DNA of 9,175 nucleotides from Actinomycetota bacterium (GTDB taxonomy: Bacteria > Actinomycetota > Thermoleophilia > UBA2241): positions 8,017-17,191 of the forward strand of contig PLTW01000140.1 in the NCBI GenBank assembly GCA_003164655.1, read 5' to 3'. The position numbers and the translations under genes were made by a program. Below are positions 6,722 through 9,175 of this stretch, piece by piece. A model generated the notes under the pieces. It saw only the letters and a list, made by a program, of their open reading frames with translations. It was not told the DNA's origin and searched no databases. Positions within the stretch are counted from its first letter, which is position 1. Each line of letters starts with the position of its first letter.

Positions 6722-7569
6722 TCCGGTTCCTCCTGGGGTGCGCCGGGGTCGTCGGGCAGAAGGCCGCCGAGCCCCTCGATCACGAAATCGGGTGTCACGG
6801 GCGCGCCGGCCAGGCTGTCGGGCCGAGTCGCGCCCGTGAGCACCAGGATGCCCGTCATGCCCAGGGAGCGGGCCATGGCCACGTCGGTGAGGAGGCGGTC
6901 GCCGATCACCGCGACGTCCTGGGCGGGTACTCCGAGCCGCCCCAGCAGCGTGCGGGCCATGTGGATGCTCGGCTTGCCGACCACAGCCTCCGCGCGCCCG
7001 CCGGAGCAGGCCTCGATGGCGGCCAGCATGGCGGCGCAGTCGGGCAGCCCGCCGTCGGGCGTCGGACAGTACGGGTCGGGGTTGGTGGCCACGATCGCAG
7101 CGCCGCCGTAACGCACAGCCCGAAAGGCCGCGTTCAACTTGGCGTAGTCGAACGTGCGGTCGAAGGAGACGACCACGACCTGGGCCGCCAGAGGGTCGGT
7201 CGTCACCGCGAACCCCGCCCCGCGAAGTTCGTCCATGGTCGACTGCTCGGCCACCCCGAGCAGGGTGGCAGTGGGGTGCTCGCGGCCCAGATAGTCGACC
7301 AGCGCATCGACCGACGTCACCACGTCGGCGCGCGTCGCCGGCACGCCCAGGTGCGTCAGTTTCTGGGCATAGTCCTCGGCCGTCTGCAGTGGCTTGTTGG
7401 TCACATACACGACGCGCGACCCGGCGCGATGGATCGCGCTGAGTGTCTCGGCCGCGCCCGGCAGCAGGGCGTCGCCCAGGTAGACCGTGCCGTCCAGGTC
7501 GAAGACGTACCCGGGGTAGATCCGCGAGGGCCGCCGGCTCGCCGGCGGCGTGACGCCATCTCGACTCAA
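6718..7569 (-). CDS. HAD-IIA (NagD/AraL-like) sugar- or glycerol-phosphate phosphatase
   Basis: This is a haloacid-dehalogenase-type phosphatase that would hydrolyse a small phosphomonoester in the cytoplasm. With the start used here the four HAD motifs are all present: FDLDGT with Asp24 and Asp26, Thr57 in VVYVTNKP, Lys199 in VVGKPS, and Asp224/Asp229 in VIGDRLLTD. The cap lies between motifs II and III, which makes it subclass IIA like NagD, AraL and phosphoglycolate/glycerol-phosphate phosphatases. At 283 residues it fits the family. The TTG at 7569 was chosen because it overlaps the stop of the upstream dehydrogenase (TTGA) and leaves a short lead before motif I. In-frame starts further up would lie inside the dehydrogenase. 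The start is uncertain because no clear ribosome binding site is seen. Bacillus subtilis araL and araM are also adjacent, which supports a functional pair. The substrate is unknown. Confidence 0.85.
   Translation of the reverse strand: MSRDGVTPPASRRPSRIYPGYVFDLDGTVYLGDALLPGAAETLSAIHRAGSRVVYVTNKPLQTAEDYAQKLTHLGVPATRADVVTSVDALVDYLGREHPTATLLGVAEQSTMDELRGAGFAVTTDPLAAQVVVVSFDRTFDYAKLNAAFRAVRYGGAAIVATNPDPYCPTPDGGLPDCAAMLAAIEACSGGRAEAVVGKPSIHMARTLLGRLGVPAQDVAVIGDRLLTDVAMARSLGMTGILVLTGATRPDSLAGAPVTPDFVIEGLGGLLPDDPGAPQEEPE
6729..6734 (-). promoter_or_regulatory. Ribosome binding site of the TIM-barrel gene
   Basis: AGGAGG on the minus strand sits 7 nt before the GTG at 6721. It decides the start, because the same frame stays open for about 890 nt upstream through the phosphatase gene. 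It lies inside the last codons of the phosphatase, so the two genes are probably translationally coupled. Confidence 0.7.
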
Positions 7570-8984
7570 CGCCCAGCGCCCAGCGCCGCGGCGTCGCGCA
7601 AAAGAGCAGCGACACACGACTCGTCCCAGATCCCCAGAAAACAGGCCATGTCGGCGACCGAGAAGCGCTCGCGCATCAGGTGGCAGCTCGCCACCGCCCA
7701 ACGGGCGGCCTCTGCGTCGACAGGGGGCGTGACTTCGCAGAACAGCGCGGGGGCGCCGGCGCTGCGCAGCGCCGCGACGAGCGCCTGCGGACCGGCCAGA
7801 AGGTCACGCAGAGCCCGGTCGTGCGACGGCCAGTTCTCTGCGGCCAGTTCGACGCGCTCGCGCGCTCGCGCCCAGCGCGCCAGCTTGCGCTCGTAGTCAC
7901 GCCAGCATTCCTCACCCATGTTGCCGCTCGGATCGACGGTGCGCAACGCCGCCCGCACGCCGGCCTCGGCCTCGGCGGCATCCGGCACCAGGACCCGCGA
8001 CAGCCCGCCGTCGGCCAGCTCGTCGAGGACCCGCTGCCAGAGCAGAGCAGCGACGATGCTGCCGGCCCCCACCAGGGCGCCGTGCAAGGCCGCTTCGTGG
8101 CCGGCCTGCATGGTCGCCATCTCGAGCAGGTGGCCGACGGCGTGCTCCATGCCCGAGCACGGGGCCGTGGTGCCGGCGACTCCCATCGAGATGCCACTCA
8201 GCGTGAGGGTCGCGGCGACCTGTTCGAGCGCTGCGCGATCGCCGTCGGGTATCAGGGGAGCGGCCGCGAGCAGGGCCGGACCCTGTTCGCGAGCCAGCGC
8301 CACGACGGTCGGTGAGTAAGAGTCGTCCATGCCGAGCAGCGTGGCCAGGTACCAGTCGGCCGGCGCCGTGAACGTGGCGATGAGGTCGGCAAGTCCGGAG
8401 ACGTTCATCTCGACCGGTGCCTCGACCAGCACGTCGGTGTCGACTACGAGAGCGTCGGCCCAGGTCGTCGGGGTAGTGCGCTTCACGCCGCTCACCAGCA
8501 GGACCGAGCGGTCGTCGGCAAAACCGTTGACGCTGTTGGCCGTCTGCACGACGACATAGGCGGCGCCGTGGGCCGCCGCGGCCGCCTTGCCGATGTCGGC
8601 CACCGTCCCCGAACCGACGGCGACGACGCAGCCGGCGCCCTCACAGTCGCGAGTGACCTGCGCCAGGGTCTCCTCGTCGGCGTGCACGCGGTGACCGGGG
8701 GTGCCGACCCGGACGCCGCGCACGGTGAGTCTTGCCGCCAGCGAGTCGGTGACCAGGGTGAGCAGATCGGCCGACCGGCGCCGTTTCGGCGTGAGGTCGG
8801 AGATCACGGCGACGGGCCCGGAGAGATGTCGCGCGCCGACGAGATCGGCGACGACATCGGGCAGCGCCTCGAGTGCGCCGTCACCGATGACGACCGTCTG
8901 CAGTCCCAGCGGCTTCAGTCCGGCGCTATCGGGCGCCGCGGCGAGGCGGCGCCTGAGCGCCTCGAGGTCGAACACATCGGTCAT
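7566..8984 (-). CDS. araM: AraM-type NAD(P)-dependent sn-glycerol-1-phosphate dehydrogenase
   Basis: This belongs to the iron-containing-alcohol-dehydrogenase superfamily, AraM/EgsA branch. Characterised members interconvert DHAP and sn-glycerol-1-phosphate with NAD(P)H and a bound divalent metal. The nucleotide loop VAVGSGTVADIGK spans 121-133. TANSVNGFADDRS (148-160) follows. Probable metal ligands are Asp200 in SGLADL, His281 in SGMEHAVGHLLEM and His301 in LHGALVGAGS. The MGEECWRDYERKL segment (356-368) in the helical domain is also AraM-like. It has 472 residues, longer than the roughly 390-400 I recall for Bacillus AraM, with the extra length at the C-terminus (about 400-472). The ATG at 8984 has no obvious ribosome binding site. 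It is the first gene of the operon, and its TGA overlaps the phosphatase TTG. The true substrate could be another phosphorylated polyol. Confidence 0.87.
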   Translation of the reverse strand: MTDVFDLEALRRRLAAAPDSAGLKPLGLQTVVIGDGALEALPDVVADLVGARHLSGPVAVISDLTPKRRRSADLLTLVTDSLAARLTVRGVRVGTPGHRVHADEETLAQVTRDCEGAGCVVAVGSGTVADIGKAAAAAHGAAYVVVQTANSVNGFADDRSVLLVSGVKRTTPTTWADALVVDTDVLVEAPVEMNVSGLADLIATFTAPADWYLATLLGMDDSYSPTVVALAREQGPALLAAAPLIPDGDRAALEQVAATLTLSGISMGVAGTTAPCSGMEHAVGHLLEMATMQAGHEAALHGALVGAGSIVAALLWQRVLDELADGGLSRVLVPDAAEAEAGVRAALRTVDPSGNMGEECWRDYERKLARWARARERVELAAENWPSHDRALRDLLAGPQALVAALRSAGAPALFCEVTPPVDAEAARWAVASCHLMRERFSVADMACFLGIWDESCVAALLRDAAALGAGR

Positions 8985-9002
8985 GGCAGGGCCGTCTGAG
9001 TC

Positions 9003-9023
9003 ATCACAATGTACATGATACCA
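9003..9023 (-). promoter_or_regulatory. Promoter core and candidate operator of the five-gene operon
   Basis: On the minus strand an extended -10, TGGTATCAT (9023-9015), would start transcription near 9008, about 24 nt before the araM-like ATG. No good -35 is visible; TTAGTC at 9042-9037 is a poor match. Overlapping the -10 and the start is the perfect 8-bp palindrome ATGTACAT (9009-9016), nested in a 17-bp inverted repeat with arms ATCA and TGAT (9003-9019). This stretch is markedly more AT-rich than the rest of the window. A GntR/HutC repressor site here would block transcription directly. That the GntR protein encoded in the operon binds it is inference. Confidence 0.45.
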
Positions 9024-9064
9024 TAAGACGTCAGACGACTAATGTCTTTTGGTCGACCGTACAG

Positions 9065-9091
9065 GCCGGTCTCGCCTTGGGCGCGGCCGGC
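9065..9091 (-). terminator. Candidate hairpin terminator of the upstream gene
   Basis: Bases 9065-9076 and 9080-9091 form 12-bp arms with 10 of 12 positions complementary around a TTG loop. The hairpin lies about 37 nt after the upstream gene's stop and before the operon promoter, where a terminator is expected. There is no T-run on the minus-strand side. Part of one arm falls in the 36-bp repeat. Confidence 0.3.
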
Positions 9092-9153
9092 TCAGACCCC
9101 CTCGACGCTGCCGGGCACGCGGCCGGCTCAGACCTCCTCGACGCTACCGAGCA
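9082..9153. repeat. Tandem duplication of a 36-bp unit
   Basis: Two adjacent 36-bp copies, 9082-9117 and 9118-9153, differ at three positions only. The right copy holds the final codons and TGA stop of the upstream minus-strand gene. The left copy lies just beyond that stop and repeats the same codons and a second in-phase TGA. It looks like a slippage-type or unequal duplication of a gene's 3' end. Only two copies are present. Confidence 0.85.
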
Positions 9154-9175
9154 CGCGCCCAAAGCGCTCCAGGGC
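9128..9175 (-). CDS. C-terminal end of an upstream gene (partial)
   Basis: On the minus strand the window edge opens in a frame reading ALERFGRVLGSVEEV and then TGA (9130-9128). The sequence looks like a normal helical C-terminus, and the tandem duplication of this segment supports it as the end of a gene. The 143-nt gap to the araM-like ATG, the operon promoter and the candidate hairpin suggest it is a separate transcript. Fifteen residues are too few to name a family, and the frame choice is inferred. Confidence 0.4.
   Translation of the reverse strand, partial: ALERFGRVLGSVEEV

Noticed and set aside
6035..7615. A single 526-codon minus-strand protein containing the TIM barrel
   Set aside because: The upstream half is an out-of-frame reading of the phosphatase gene and has no domain character. 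AGGAGG before the GTG at 6721 and the GTGA overlap give a much better start.
9050..9059. GGTCGACC palindrome resembling the core of DasR-type GntR sites
   Set aside because: It is 2 bp shorter than the TGGTCTAGACCA core, lies upstream of the likely promoter, and 8-bp GC palindromes are frequent here. The ATGTACAT site over the -10 is a better operator candidate.
1..9175. Mobile element, CRISPR array or RNA gene
   Set aside because: I found no transposase or integrase motifs, no regularly spaced repeats beyond the single 36-bp duplication, and no tRNA-like cloverleaf or rRNA-like stretch.

Overview
The window is uniformly very GC-rich. Bacterial genes with GTG, TTG and ATG starts are packed tightly, and several have actinobacterial-style features: start/stop overlaps, GC-rich hairpins without T-tracts, and weak -35 boxes. 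The best reading is a chromosomal segment of a high-GC, probably actinobacterial, organism (possibly a deep lineage such as Thermoleophilia, which is a guess). I see no transposase, integrase, phage gene, CRISPR array, tRNA or rRNA.

Layout from left to right. (1) 1-1641 (-): an FGGY-family carbohydrate kinase. It starts with GTG at 1641 and runs off the left edge with a low-complexity tail. (2) 1938-2534 (+): a small polytopic membrane protein. A perfect 23-bp-arm hairpin follows it. (3) 2645-3418 (+): a nitroreductase-family flavoprotein. (4) A minus-strand operon from 8984 down to 3476. In transcription order it holds an AraM-type NAD(P)-dependent glycerol-1-phosphate dehydrogenase, a HAD-IIA (NagD/AraL-like) phosphatase, an unassigned TIM-barrel protein, a GntR/HutC-type regulator with a UTRA effector domain, and an FAD-dependent GlpD-type glycerol-3-phosphate dehydrogenase. 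(5) 8985-9127: the operon's promoter region, with an extended -10, a palindrome and a hairpin. (6) 9128-9175 (-): the last 15 codons of an upstream gene. Its 3' end, stop codon included, is tandemly duplicated as a 36-bp repeat.

How the genes may work together (inference). The five operon genes join through overlapping stop/start codons (TTGA, GTGA, an 8-nt overlap, then GTGA or a good internal RBS), so they are very likely made together under their own regulator. AraM-type enzymes interconvert DHAP and sn-glycerol-1-phosphate, and GlpD oxidises sn-glycerol-3-phosphate to DHAP. A NagD/AraL-type phosphatase and a phosphate-binding-type barrel add steps on phosphorylated C3-C6 compounds. The FGGY kinase next door could supply the phosphorylated polyol or sugar. 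The set therefore looks like an inducible catabolic module for a phosphorylated polyol or sugar, or for glycerol phosphates of both stereochemistries. The barrel protein and the true substrate are the unknowns. The membrane protein and nitroreductase are on the opposite strand and have no obvious link to the pathway.
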